Shown here one piece after another: positions 1-11,100 of a DNA stretch of 64,000 nt. Below the pieces are notes generated by a model that saw only the letters and a list, made by a program, of their open reading frames with translations, ran no database searches and was not told the DNA's origin. Every line of letters starts with the position of its first letter. Positions within the stretch are counted from its first letter, which is position 1. Source of the DNA: Amphimedon queenslandica (taxonomy: Eukaryota; Porifera; Demospongiae; Haplosclerida; Niphatidae). Made by a program: the position numbers and the translations under genes. The stretch lies in NCBI RefSeq assembly GCF_000090795.2, contig NW_003546242.1, forward strand, positions 378,755 to 442,754, given 5' to 3'.

Positions 1-1075
1 AAATAGCAGAAAAAATGAATTTTTAAAGCATTTGTAACGACAGTTACAAGTTGCAACTGATTATGAAAGAACAATCAAATGCTGTAGAAAAATATGACCA
101 AAAGCACTCTCAAGTCTCAAAATAGAGAGAGTTAGTATTAGGCTTTTGCAGGTGGATTACTTAAGTTTTGCTAGCCAGACCATTCCCCAGCCTACAGTCA
201 TTAGTGTAGACTGTGGAATGGTCCAGCTAGCAAGAGTAGGATTACTGGTAAAGAACGTATCAGAGCTCCAGAAGCAAGAATTGGAGATAATCTGACACAA
301 CATAGAATATATACACTTAGATTTTTTTCTAGACATGGTGGTTGATTGTTTAACCCTGTCTTAAACTACATGTATCAATATAAACAACATTTATATCCCA
401 ACAATTAAGAAGGCTGAATGAAATACACATGTAATATTCACCCTTGAAAGGCTTTAGGCTTGAATTATTAATTGTTGCACATGCGCAGTAGTATTAGACT
501 ATTAGCACATAATTGCACATGTTAGCTGTAGAGGAAGCCCAAAAAGTGGATGTATAGCTGCTGATTAAATGGAGCTAAAGTTATTAGTCTTCGCCTTTGA
601 ATACTATTTGCCCCTGTATTGTACTTGCAGTGCTCTTGCTTCTGAAATTAATAGTATCCACAGATAGAATTTAAGGAAATGTAGTAATAATTTGTCACAC
701 TTAAATAGCAGAAAAAAAAATTTTTAAGCATTTGTAACCACAGTTACAAGTTACAACTGATTGTGAAAGAACAAAGGAGTGCTAATAAGTTAAAGCGCCA
801 ATCAAATGCTGCAGAAAAATATGTCCAAAAGCACTCTCAAAATAGAGAGATTTAGTGTTAGGCTTTTGCAGGTGGATTACTTAGTTTCGCTAGGCAGATC
901 ATTCCCTAGCCTACAGTCATTTGGGTGTAGGCTGTGGAATGGTCCAGCTAGTGAGAGTAGGGTTACTGGTAAAGAAAGTATCAGAACTCCAGAAGCAAGA
1001 ATTAGACCATAATCTAACACAACATGGAATATCCATTTTTGATTAGATTCTTTTCTAGACATGGTGGTTGATTGG
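1..1075. repeat. Diverged direct repeat pair with internal hairpins
   Basis: Bases 1-340 and 705-1075 are two diverged copies of one sequence in the same orientation. Both begin AAATAGCAGAAAAA and share blocks such as AAGCACTCTCAA and TCTAGACATGGTGGTTGATTG. Each copy holds an imperfect palindrome (about 171-230 and 891-950) centred on the arm AGCCTACAGTC and its complement, so it could fold as a hairpin of roughly 60 nt. The intervening 340-704 shows no coding exon I can support. This could be an interspersed repeat family or a local duplication within the first intron or 5' flank of the downstream Ig receptor. No protein signal was seen. Confidence 0.6.
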
Positions 1076-1329
1076 ATTGCTTTTTCATAATTATAGACCT
1101 GTGTGTATCACTCTTTTTCTACATTGGATGTTGTTATGAATGATTGTGTGTATTAAATATCTGTGTATTTACAAAATTTAGCTAGAAGCAATCAATATAA
1201 TCCTTTTATGACAAATATTGTGTACATGGGTGGAATAATTTTGAGTTGGTGAATTTAGTTTAACATAGTCATGGGAATACATTATTGTCATGAGTAATGG
1301 CCACTTATTACTCTAATTTCCTCTTTTAG

Positions 1330-4300
1330 TTGAGGTGACAAGTAGTGGTCGTTTGATGTTACCATCTGTTGGTAGTGTCATTTTGTGGACTGATAAGCGT
1401 GTTCAAAGTTGGAATTTTTCTAATGGAACAAGTCTATCTGTAAGTACATATATTGTGAAGTTCTTTGAAGTTTTCTGATTGCATTTTTTTTCAAAAATAA
1501 TAATAATGTGCTCCAACTCCCATCGTCCAAAAAATTACTCACTGCAGTATGAGCCTGAGAAAATGCCCATTTTTGCTTCCTTCAATGTTACTTCCTGTCG
1601 GTGGGTTGGCTAAATGTGATATCATAAGAGGCGTACATGTACATTATAGATGTCATTGCTGCATGTATAGGGGAAAATGATCCTGAATTTAAAGATTGGG
1701 ATGATTGGCTCTTGTTATTCTAAGCATGGAACTGCAAGAAAAAGACACAGAATACGAAACAAAAGATTCACCTACTTGTGGTATTTTACGTTTTCTTGCA
1801 GCTCGATGCTTAGAATAATGAAAGCTTATGATCCCAATCTTTAAATTAGTGCCATTACGTTACTAGGAATGAGAATAAAACATCATTTTCCCCTATGCAG
1901 CAATGGATTAATTTTCTTATGACCTCACGTTTAGCCACACTCACCAACAGGAAGTAACATTGAAGGAAGTAAAAATGGGCATTTTTGAAGGCTCATTTCT
2001 CAGTGAATTATTTTTTTTGAATATTGGGAGGCGGAGCACATTATTGTTATGGTCAGACAATAATATTAAGACCATAACATAAATACCCCCCAAAATGCAT
2101 ATCTTTAGTGTAAACTTGAATTAAGATGTTTTTTTTTAATTTTTAGGATCGTCAGTACATATCTGTGGGTACAGAAGATTCATATTACATATTAGTTGGT
2201 GGTGATACAACTTATAATGTCACTCTTGAATTTGATATACGTAAGTACAACATGTACATCTGTACTTGTGCATGTACATCATAAAATACCATACTACCTT
2301 ATAGCCCCAAGTTTTCATTGGTTAAAAATTTTTTCAAGGTGTATTGTTGACGAAATTTTATAATTATGTTGTCCTGCATTCTGTAGTATGCAAATTATAG
2401 AAGATTTTAATCTAAATTTTAATTCGAAGAAGAAAAGAAAAATTTTACATTCAAAAGTTTGGAGCTATACGTGAAAATATTTGCTGGAATTTCATTTTGA
2501 TGTTTTGCAAAATTCCACAAATTATAATTCTTTGCACAATAAATTTTGCTCTATTTAGCACAAAATCACTTAATAGAATGTGTACAAATATTTTTAGTTA
2601 GCACAGTATTTTTGATTGCTTACAATGTACTGTAAAGTGGATAGTGTTGAAAGGGAGACATTTTGGCGAATTGCTAACATTTTGGTAAGCAACTGTAAAA
2701 TCAAAGTAAATACTCAATTACGAAGGCTAGGTACTAACATTGCAAATTCACACAAGTTATTTCTATAAAAAATTGATTTTATCAATCTGTGAAATTTTAT
2801 TAAAGCACTATACAGTAGTACAAAAGGGGGAGGTTGACTTGGCGAGTGGCTGTTGACTTGGCGAGTGGCTGTCACAATGTAAAGTTTGCCAAAATTTATC
2901 AAATTACCTGCTTTATGGTAGAACTGGTGTGAGTGTATACTCCTTACAGTGACTTGATTAATGATTTATTCTTCTACATGTGCAATGTATAGCCATTAAT
3001 CGTACATTTTTTGTTTTTAGGTGCTATTTCATGCAAGAATATTACTCTGGACTTACAAGTTTCTTCTCGAAGTTTTAGTTGTGTTCCTGTTAGTAGTTGT
3101 GGAACTTCAGATGATATTGATGTTACTAGAATAAGATGGTTGAAGGCGTATTACATTGATGACGACAGTTATGTAGATGACTATCAAGAGTTAGGCTCTA
3201 GTGGGTGTGATGGTTTTATGCCAGTTGGTATAGACAATCATATTGGTAGAGATCGTATAACCTTTAATGATTCACGAAGTGAAGATAACAGGATAATTTC
3301 TAATGGGACTCTTATTATTACGCAAGACAATGCATGCTCAGCTGGATATTACATTGCTGTTGCTGATGGAGTAATAATATATCAATTTACTTTTTATTGT
3401 AAGTGCAGTGTGATTGTATTATGTATTGATAGTTCTTTTCATAGATGGACCAGAATTTGTTAACAATCCTTCTACAGAAAGTGCTAAAGTCACACTGGGG
3501 GCAGATAATTTTCATGAGTTTTCCTGCCTTTTCCGATCCTTTCCATCTCCCATTGTGACATGGTATCTGAATGATCAAGCAGTTAATGAGCCAAATGTCA
3601 GATATGTCAACATATCTTCAAACAACAATATGATGCCAAATACGACTGTTACTAGTGTTGCCTATGATTACACATGGACTCTTTTTGGTGGTCTGACAAT
3701 TAATGATGTACAGTATGAGAATGGTGGCAGATACAGATGTTCAGGATCCAATGGATACATGACTACTGAAAGTGATAGCAGACTTTTGAGAGTTCAAAGT
3801 AAAATTAATGTTGTTTATTAATAATTTTTAATTTTTGTTTAGGTCCCCTTCGTCCTCTTTGGCCTATATTAGGTATCATTGCTTCTTGTATTATTACTGC
3901 TGTATTTATTGCTGCTGGATATATTGTGGACAAAATTAAAGGAGATGACAAAACGACTATTAGTCAAGATGAAATTGATGGTAATGAAATATTTTTTAAA
4001 GTTATGTGACAAAATTTAAATTTAATTAACTATTACTGTACTTTCTCGAACAAGAGTTCCCATGAGCAAATAAAATACTGTACTTTACATATCACAGGAA
4101 ACACATCCATGCCAGAAAAGCCATTAAGGGAAATTGACTCTTTTTCGGGAAACTATGGTAAGGTATGGTTGGGTTCTGCCGGTAGTTAGGCGATTCCACT
4201 ATTTTTGTCTTTGTTTCATTTTAATTTTTGCAACAGTGGTTTCTGTTATAATGTATAAATTGAGCAAATGAGCCCTTACAAAAAATTAATGGCAAAATTA

Positions 4301-4559
4301 ATGAAATTACTTGACTACTGGAGATGCCCCTCCTACCTTACTGCTATATTGTTATCATTGAATTTATTTTCTTCTGTTTTGTTTTAATTTCATAATAATA
4401 GGTGCTTTTCGTCCATCGTCAGTGTAAGTAATCATTATGACTGATATTTTAGTATTTGTTTATATTCATTATAGGAATTCGTTCAATGAGGATGATACAA
4501 AGGAACTGTACAGGAGATCATCTAGTGCTAAGGAATTGCTGCCTAATCAGACTTCATAA
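1330..4559 (+). CDS. Ig-domain single-pass membrane receptor (3' part, multi-exon)
   Basis: Exons read by splice consensus: 1330-1439, 2147-2240, 3021-3398, 3445-3798, 3843-3980, 4098-4157, 4402-4433 and 4475-4559. The exon at 3445-3798 encodes a typical Ig fold: a Cys in SCLF, then VTWYLND, then the closing GGRYRCSG. Exon 3021-3398 encodes another Cys-containing Ig-like unit. Exon 3843-3980 begins with a hydrophobic membrane segment (WPILGIIASCIITAVFIAAG), followed by a basic stop-transfer stretch. A short cytoplasmic tail is spread over small exons and ends at TAA 4557-4559, with AATAAA just downstream. The extracellular part has several N-x-S/T sites. No start codon or signal peptide is visible, so the 5' end lies upstream or outside the window. 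Ligand and signalling role cannot be told; the tail shows no kinase domain. A foldback element sits in the first visible intron. Confidence 0.8.
1497..2067. mobile_element. Long foldback (palindromic) MITE-like element, copy 1
   Basis: The left arm (1497 onward, GTGCTCCAACTCCCATCG...) reappears as its reverse complement ending near 2067. Shared blocks include AAATGCCCATTTTT, ACTTCCTGTCGGTGGG and CTAAGCATGGAACTGCAAG, the last near the centre at about 1720-1810. The whole element is an imperfect inverted repeat of about 570 bp with no coding capacity. It lies in an intron of the Ig receptor. A second copy, cut by the window edge, begins near 63704; its left end extends the homology to GCCTGACCATA, which matches the outer right end here and supports these borders. 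Confidence 0.8.
2285..2480. mobile_element. Short terminal-inverted-repeat element
   Basis: The left end CTTATAGCCCCAAGTTTT and the right end AAAAGTTTGGAGCTATA are near-perfect inverted repeats about 190 bp apart, inside an Ig receptor intron. The interior is AT-rich and non-coding. This looks like a MITE related in style, but not clearly in sequence, to the CCATATAGCGG family elsewhere in the window. Confidence 0.45.
2833..2870. repeat. Two 19-bp tandem copies
   Basis: GTTGACTTGGCGAGTGGCT occurs twice without spacer (2833-2851 and 2852-2870) inside an intron of the Ig receptor. No function is apparent. Confidence 0.8.
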
Positions 4560-4745
4560 TAGTGACATGCATATAGTTTTAATTAATAAAATGCCTTATG
4601 CTTCATGAACTCTTTGATTATGTCCTGTACTTTAGCTGTTATGAATTTTAGTTAATTCATTATTATTTGTGCTACTAAGGAAAGTCAATTTTTTCACGTA
4701 GTGATTCGGGCGTTTTTTTATGTGCATGTATCCCTTACTAATATA

Positions 4746-5311
4746 ATGGAGAAAGGTGGTCTTGCTCTACAGAAACAGCTAGTCAGAAATGAAACTATGT
4801 TGTGTACTACCAAAGCATTGTGTCCAAATAGAACTGTAAGATCATAGTATTTATTGTCAGTTGAGACTCCATAACTTCCTCATATTCCTTGTAGTATGTG
4901 GTTGGGAAGTCAATGGCACTATATGCAAGATATTACAATTGGGCATCAGATGAGCACAGTTCACATTTAGAGAAGTGTACCTGTAAGCCAAAAACTGTGT
5001 TCTCTGTCTGCTTTCCCTTGAGGCCTAGAAGACAGCATAAGGAATTACACAATAAGGTGAAGGAATTGGTACACAATCCTCAGAATAACCAGATCAAGAA
5101 ATCTACCTCCAAAAGTAAAGAAACACCAGTTATAGAAAAAGTATTCTGTGATGACTTGGAAAGAAAGAAGAGTGGAAGAATATACAAAAGCCTAGTACTT
5201 CCACCTATAAATAATCCTGATGTCAAGCATGGTGTAATGCCTCTTGAATTGAGTTATTCATACAGGTACTCTTACTTTAACAAAACATACAACAGTGTAC
5301 CACGCCAATAA
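4746..5311 (+). CDS. Two-exon hypothetical protein, 168 aa
   Basis: Exon 1 is 4746-4835, from ATG, 30 codons to a GTAAGA donor. Exon 2 is 4895-5311, after a CCTTGTAG acceptor, and ends with TAA. The join keeps frame at a codon boundary and gives 168 aa. The protein is basic, with Cys clustered in the first half (CTCKP) and a Lys-rich middle (KSTSKSKE). Its C-terminus is Tyr-rich (LSYSYRYSYFNKTYN). There is no signal peptide, membrane segment or named domain. The gene lies 186 bp after the Ig receptor stop and converges on SSR2, whose stop is 184 bp away. I do not recognise the family. A sperm/cilium microtubule-associated small protein is one guess from its composition only. Confidence 0.65.
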
Positions 5312-5495
5312 AGATTAATATATTCATTAATTATTGCTACGCATAACTTACAAAATAAACTACCTCCCATTATGTGCACTTTGACAATACTGCCACTATC
5401 ATTTTAAAATGGCAAAATCAAGTTTATGTTTAATTTATCAAAAAAATGAATAATAATCCTAATAATGAACCAGCTATTAAATAAAGAGCACAGAA

Positions 5496-8009
5496 TTAAG
5501 CTTTCTTGTTCTTTAATTTCTCGTATTTGGAATGACTGGAATACCAAAGATAGAAAGGAAGCAGCATAGTCGGAGCAGACATCAAAAAGAATGCTATCCA
5601 TTCAGTCTAAACAAATAATAATTAAAAAAACACTGTACGATCACTTACAATATGTGAAGAATGTTCACGTGAGAATTCAGATAATTCTAATACCCTATAA
5701 TTACCTGGAGCACTAGTAAAACCAACCTAAACAAAAAAAAACAACCAATGTACATACATGTACATGTATATGCATGTCATTGATACCTTCTTGTGACCAT
5801 CTTCATTGCTAATATAGCTCAGAGATCCCCATGAAATATTATAAATCCCAGAACTCAATGGACGTAATATAACAGTATGAGTTACATTACCACTACTACA
5901 AGGAGTATAGGATTAATAATTATTGCTATTGGTCAATTACATGTATGCATTACTTTGGAATCCTATCCCAGCTGACAGACATTAGCCCATGAACAAGCTC
6001 AAAATCAGTGGATGAAAATGAGTCATCAGTCAATTTGACGTCACGTGCCACACTAAATTAAAAAATAAAGCAATATATATTTAACTACTGGTAAGTATTA
6101 TACATGCACATAATGTAAATAATCATTTAATTCACAAGCATTAAATAATTATAAGTTACGCAAGTACTAATTTTGTAATTGAAAATAAACTATATGCATT
6201 CACAGGATTCATCAATGCTGCCTCATGCACACTACACAACTGATTACCAAATAAGAACTACTGTACATGGGCTACATAGGTATATCAAGTTTAATAGCGT
6301 GAAGAACTTTTGCTAGCATTGAACTTACTATACTCATGGTACATGTACATCAGCAGTAAAGGCTATCATATACGGAGCAATATTGTTGCATGCAACTTTG
6401 ATCTATGTTGCCTCAAGTTGACCACTGCTCAACTTGAGGCAACAAGATAAAATTAACCACAAAGTTTCAAGCAACAGGGTTGCCCCGTGTATGATAGCCT
6501 TAATGGGTACTAAAATACATGTAGTATGGCTGTAACAGATCTGGCAGAGTTCAGTAAACACAATAAAACATTGAAGTACATATACAATGTACATGTATAT
6601 GTACACAACTAAAGCATGAGTGCAGGTCCAGGCCACAACCTTTACCTATTTTTGAACTCTTGAAACACGACAACGTACTACGTAATTAGTACTCCATTTG
6701 GCATGTCTACAAAACAGCTAATAGATTTGGTGCAGTATTCAGGCTTATGGGAACTAAATAATGGCTTTTGGATCTTCAATTGTAAGTGACTCCATGACGA
6801 TTCCTTTCCATACATACACTTCCTGAAGGATTCCTAGCATTATGTTTATCATCAGCTAGCACCAAGCTTCAAGTCCTGCATTATTTCTTTGTAGTTGAAC
6901 TTCGACAGTCACCATTTCTGCCACTCTCATGTGAACTGAAACACTATGTCACCTTGATTATTTGGTCCAAAATTCAAGATGACAGGCTTCCAAATTTGTG
7001 CTATGTGCAATGTGCATATGCAATTATGCATATTAGACAATGGTTTTAAATAGGTAAAATTTATCACACACAAAATTACCAGATATATGCCATGTACCTG
7101 TACATGTAGATACTGTGTACATGTACATGTTGCATATATGTACATGTACATGTATATTGTCAATCTTTCATATGACCCTATTTTGTCAAAGTACCTAAAT
7201 CTAGTTTCTTAGCCACACATACATGTACAGTCCATTCTAGTCAAATGAATTGTAATACCAGAACTCAGATACATTGCTAAACTGCTATCTCCCAAATTTC
7301 ACCAGAAATGACTAGAAGAGAATTTTTTGTTTGTAAAATTTTTTCTGATATATATGACATGTTTTTATGTTGTGCAGAAAGTTCGAGTTGATTTGAAACA
7401 AAATTAGAGTTTTTATGAAAGTCATGCCAACAGCGTCTCCAACAAGTCAATGAGACATGAAGCTTCCTAGAGCTCTGAAAACATGAGATGAGAACTTTTC
7501 TGAATATGGCATTACAGACTTGAACTATAACATAGGCAACTAGGCATGACATTGGTATAGTTATATTGGCATGTGAGACTCTCTGACACTGTTCACTTCA
7601 CAAAATAAACACCGGATTGAATAAGTTATTGCAAGCAGGGTTTGAAATAAAACTGAAACCTCAACCTCTTAACTAAGATTGAAGGGTGGTCGTGGCTAAA
7701 GAGGTGTCGGCCAGGTGTGTAGATTGGGTAAATTAAAAGATCAGTTATCATATAATCAAAAGGTATGTACTTAAGACAGAGAAATTCATATATAAATGAG
7801 ATACCTTGATCCAGTATTGTATATAGTGTAACGAACAGTCATATCTTTTCCTTCTACAAGGTAGTCATTCAAAAACGTTTTTGAAGCTAAAAGATGAGCA
7901 TCACTAAGACTTGGTGTGGGCCAGTGACAGATCAACAGCAAAACAACAAAACACTACAAAAGGTAATAGTTAACACAAATACTCTACTACATACATAAAA
8001 TCCCTTCAT
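5496..8009 (-). CDS. SSR2: Translocon-associated protein subunit beta (TRAP-beta)
   Basis: Six exons on the minus strand, in transcript order: 8009-7995, 7953-7805, 6052-5954, 5895-5787, 5726-5649, 5606-5496. They sum to 561 nt in one frame, giving 186 aa (the human protein has 183). The order of landmarks matches SSR2. A hydrophobic signal peptide (FVVLLLICHW) is followed by AHLLASKTFLNDYLVEGKDM and TVRYTIYNTGS, then SWDRI, an N-glycosylation NVTHTVILRPL block and GFTSAPG. Last come a membrane helix ending in LPFYLWYSSHSKYEKLK and a Lys-rich cytosolic tail. Known role: a subunit of the TRAP complex beside the Sec61 channel in the ER membrane, aiding translocation and membrane-protein insertion. 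The intron 6053-7804 is long, full of ACATGT tracts, and carries a hairpin. The gene is head to head with GNB5. Confidence 0.93.
6360..6501. repeat. About 140-bp inverted repeat (hairpin) in SSR2 intron
   Basis: The left end AAGGCTATCATATACGG pairs with the right end CCGTGTATGATAGCCTT, and the centre has TTGCCTCAAGTTGA facing TCAACTTGAGGCAA with an 8-nt loop. The arms pair with few mismatches over the full span. It may be a small foldback transposon or a hairpin-forming intronic RNA; the sequence alone cannot separate these. Confidence 0.75.
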
Positions 8010-8143
8010 AGCTACAAGGTTCTTTCAATCGAAACGAACAAAGGGAACAAACAAACAAAACTCAAAGAATAGATCACGTGGATATTTAATAATGTAGGAA
8101 TGAAAGGGTTAAATATTTTTTAGTCCAGCCCATGTGTGAGGAA
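8010..8143. promoter_or_regulatory. Shared divergent promoter region of SSR2 and GNB5
   Basis: Only about 120-135 bp separate the two start codons, so both transcripts must start within or near this interval. It contains a CACGTG core at about 8077 (GATCACGTGG) and no obvious TATA box. Bidirectional use is inferred from the gene arrangement. Confidence 0.55.
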
Positions 8144-11100
8144 ATGGCTACCGAAATGGCTGACAACGGTATCTTGTCACTGAAGCAAGAAACAGTACTT
8201 TTAAAGGATTCTATTAAGCTAGAAAGAATGAAGTATGCTGATACAACTTGTGAGTTTATATTGGTGTTAGTGTTTTGTGTCTGTGTGAATGATTAAAAAT
8301 TTTGTATTACTATTGTTAGTGAAGGAAGCAAGTGCCAAGATTAGCGATGTGTCTTTAGTAGCACCTTTACAGTCAATGAAAACAAGAAAGACCCTCAAAC
8401 ATCATTTGAAAGTGATAGCATTTGATTGGTCACCTGATCAGAGACACATTTACAGTGGTGGTGAAGTAAGTCAATTCTTTAGTGAAAACTCATTAGTCAG
8501 TGACACATTGCAGTTTTATATGAAGCATGTGTATATACGGTATTTAAAGCTATCAGCTGGGTTGTCAATGAACGTTATCGACGTATCTGCCTACCCTAGC
8601 TTATTGGATTTTATGCAAATCTTGCTGTGTATTACATGTACATGTAGAACTATGAGTATAGTAGTATACTGATGTAGGCCTGATCTCACTGGATTTCAAC
8701 TGTACTTCTTTGGCACAAATTATTCAGTGCTACTTTGTCACTTAAAGTCATGATGTGACACCCCATACACCTCTAGTATACACATAAGTCCCTCCTCATA
8801 ATATACCATAGGTTAGGGTTTCTTCATGGCTACTTACCATATAGCGGAAAATTTTTGTGGATTTTGTGGGTTTTCAAATTCACGAAAATAAAATCCACGG
8901 AAGTTGATTCATTGCACTTCAAGATGGCCAAAAAGTAGAAAACTACAAAAATGAAAGCCATGAAATTGATTTTTGAACAGATCCTCAAAATTTTTGGGCT
9001 ACGAAAATTTTCCGCTCTACGGTATTTTTGCGATAATAAAAGTTTCAATTAAATACATTTACCATGGAAACCTTTATAGTATTGCTATGACAATAAGACC
9101 ATGTGTTTACAGTGTTCAGCTAATCATCTATTATATAGCAGCTTTGGTGGGGCCATTCACCAATACTTAGCAAGTTGCTCTCTATCTGTTAGATTCTTGT
9201 GGAGAGTTCCAACTTCCAAGATATGGCAAGTAATATACATGTAGTTCCAAAAAGAACTGGTTAAAGCAGCTTTAGAGAGACCAAGGATTAGTAACAGCAA
9301 GAAGAACAATAACTCAAAAACTCTGAGCTTGGTGCTTTGCTTTAATACCATATAAGTGATTTTTAGGGAATTATATTTTGTGAAATCTGCTAAAATTCTA
9401 ATTGGTGGATTTTAATTTCGCGAATTCTACCAAGTGTGCTATGTGGGTACCGTATTAAATTGATTTTCACGGATTTTGTTTTTTGCGAATTAAGAGGGAA
9501 TCCACAAAATTTGCAAAATTTACAACCCTCTAAAAACCCACTTATACGGTATTATGCCATTTTCAATTAGAATTGCATCTGTTTGCTTTGGTACATGTAC
9601 ATGTACGTAATTGCTGAGTATGGGAAAAATCGCAACAATAACTGAAATAAACAGCTACGAATATACTCTGGCTATGCATGTACATTTGTTATGTACATGT
9701 ACATGCATGTACATGTACATCTAGTTCATTGATCAAAAGATATCTTACATATTTTGTTATACATGTATGTTATACATTTACCTTTATGCTTTTCTTTTCT
9801 CTTTGTAGAAAGGTCTCACTGTAATTTGGGATGCTTTTAATTCTCAAGAGGTACATTAACTGTGTGTTCATAATTAATTTGGTGTTGACTCATTCTGCTA
9901 TTGTTTACTAGGAAATATTTATTGAGACTGATTTTGAATGTGTTTTTTCTTGTGCATATGCTCCATCAACTACTCTTGTTGCTTGCTGGTGATTTTTCTA
10001 ATAAAAAATTGTTGTATTACATTTTTATAGTGGATTGAGCCGAAGATGTAGCATTTATGATGTAAATTGTGGAGTTAATTTTATAAAAGAACCAAAGAAA
10101 GAATTTTTACTGAACAGTAAATACATTACACATTGCGTATTTGTTGGATCAGACCAGCAGGTACATATTATTTTTGTAATATGATGGATTTTTGTGTTCT
10201 GATTCTCTGTCATGAAATTTGTCTATTTATTGCATGCACATGTACTATACATATGATGGATGGGTATAAATATTGGGTAATGGCTGACCTTTTGGTATCC
10301 TTTTTATTTAGAGAGGTTTGACAATGGCTAAGTTTAAGGGTATTAACTTTAGTTTTTTAATTTTGATGTGAAATAATAATTGGTGTGGGTGTAAATTAAC
10401 AGTGAGGCATGTACTACATGTACATGTATGCTGTAAATAATATGCTTTAATTTGTGTATTTTATGTTTTGTTTTATGTCAGATATTGACTGCTGGTGCTA
10501 ATACTAAAATTGCTCTATGGGATATGGAAAGGCCAGACCCTGTTTGTGAGTTTGTTGGACACAAGAGTGAAGTGATGGGGTAGGTACATGTATTCTTAAA
10601 TTACATGTAGTTATGGCATTGTCTTTTTAGGGTATCATTAATGCAGCAGAATTCATGTTCAGTGTTTGCATCTTGTGTGAGTGTTTATGTATAAGCTACT
10701 ACTGGTAGTATAATTATTTTTGTAGGGCAATGATCGCTGTGTGTGTATTTGGGACATTCGCTCAGGGAAATGCATTAGAAGAATTGATGATTATTCATCA
10801 GAACTTAATGCTGTTGAATTTTACTCCACTGGTGAAGCTGTTGCTACAGCAGCTACTGATGGCACTGTAAGCTGGTAATTTTAAAAATTTAATACGCATC
10901 AGTCATGATACACGTACTTGCTTAATAGAGTAATTTTCTGATTTTTACTATTGTTGCTTGCCTTGTTAGGAATTTCTTCAGTTTATCATTTGTCTGTTCA
11001 CCTAGTCCATGTACATGTGTATTGCATGCTGTCAATTACTGTGTATTCCATAGTTCCTTAATGCCTACATGTATGTGCATTTAGTTTTGTTAATGGCAAT

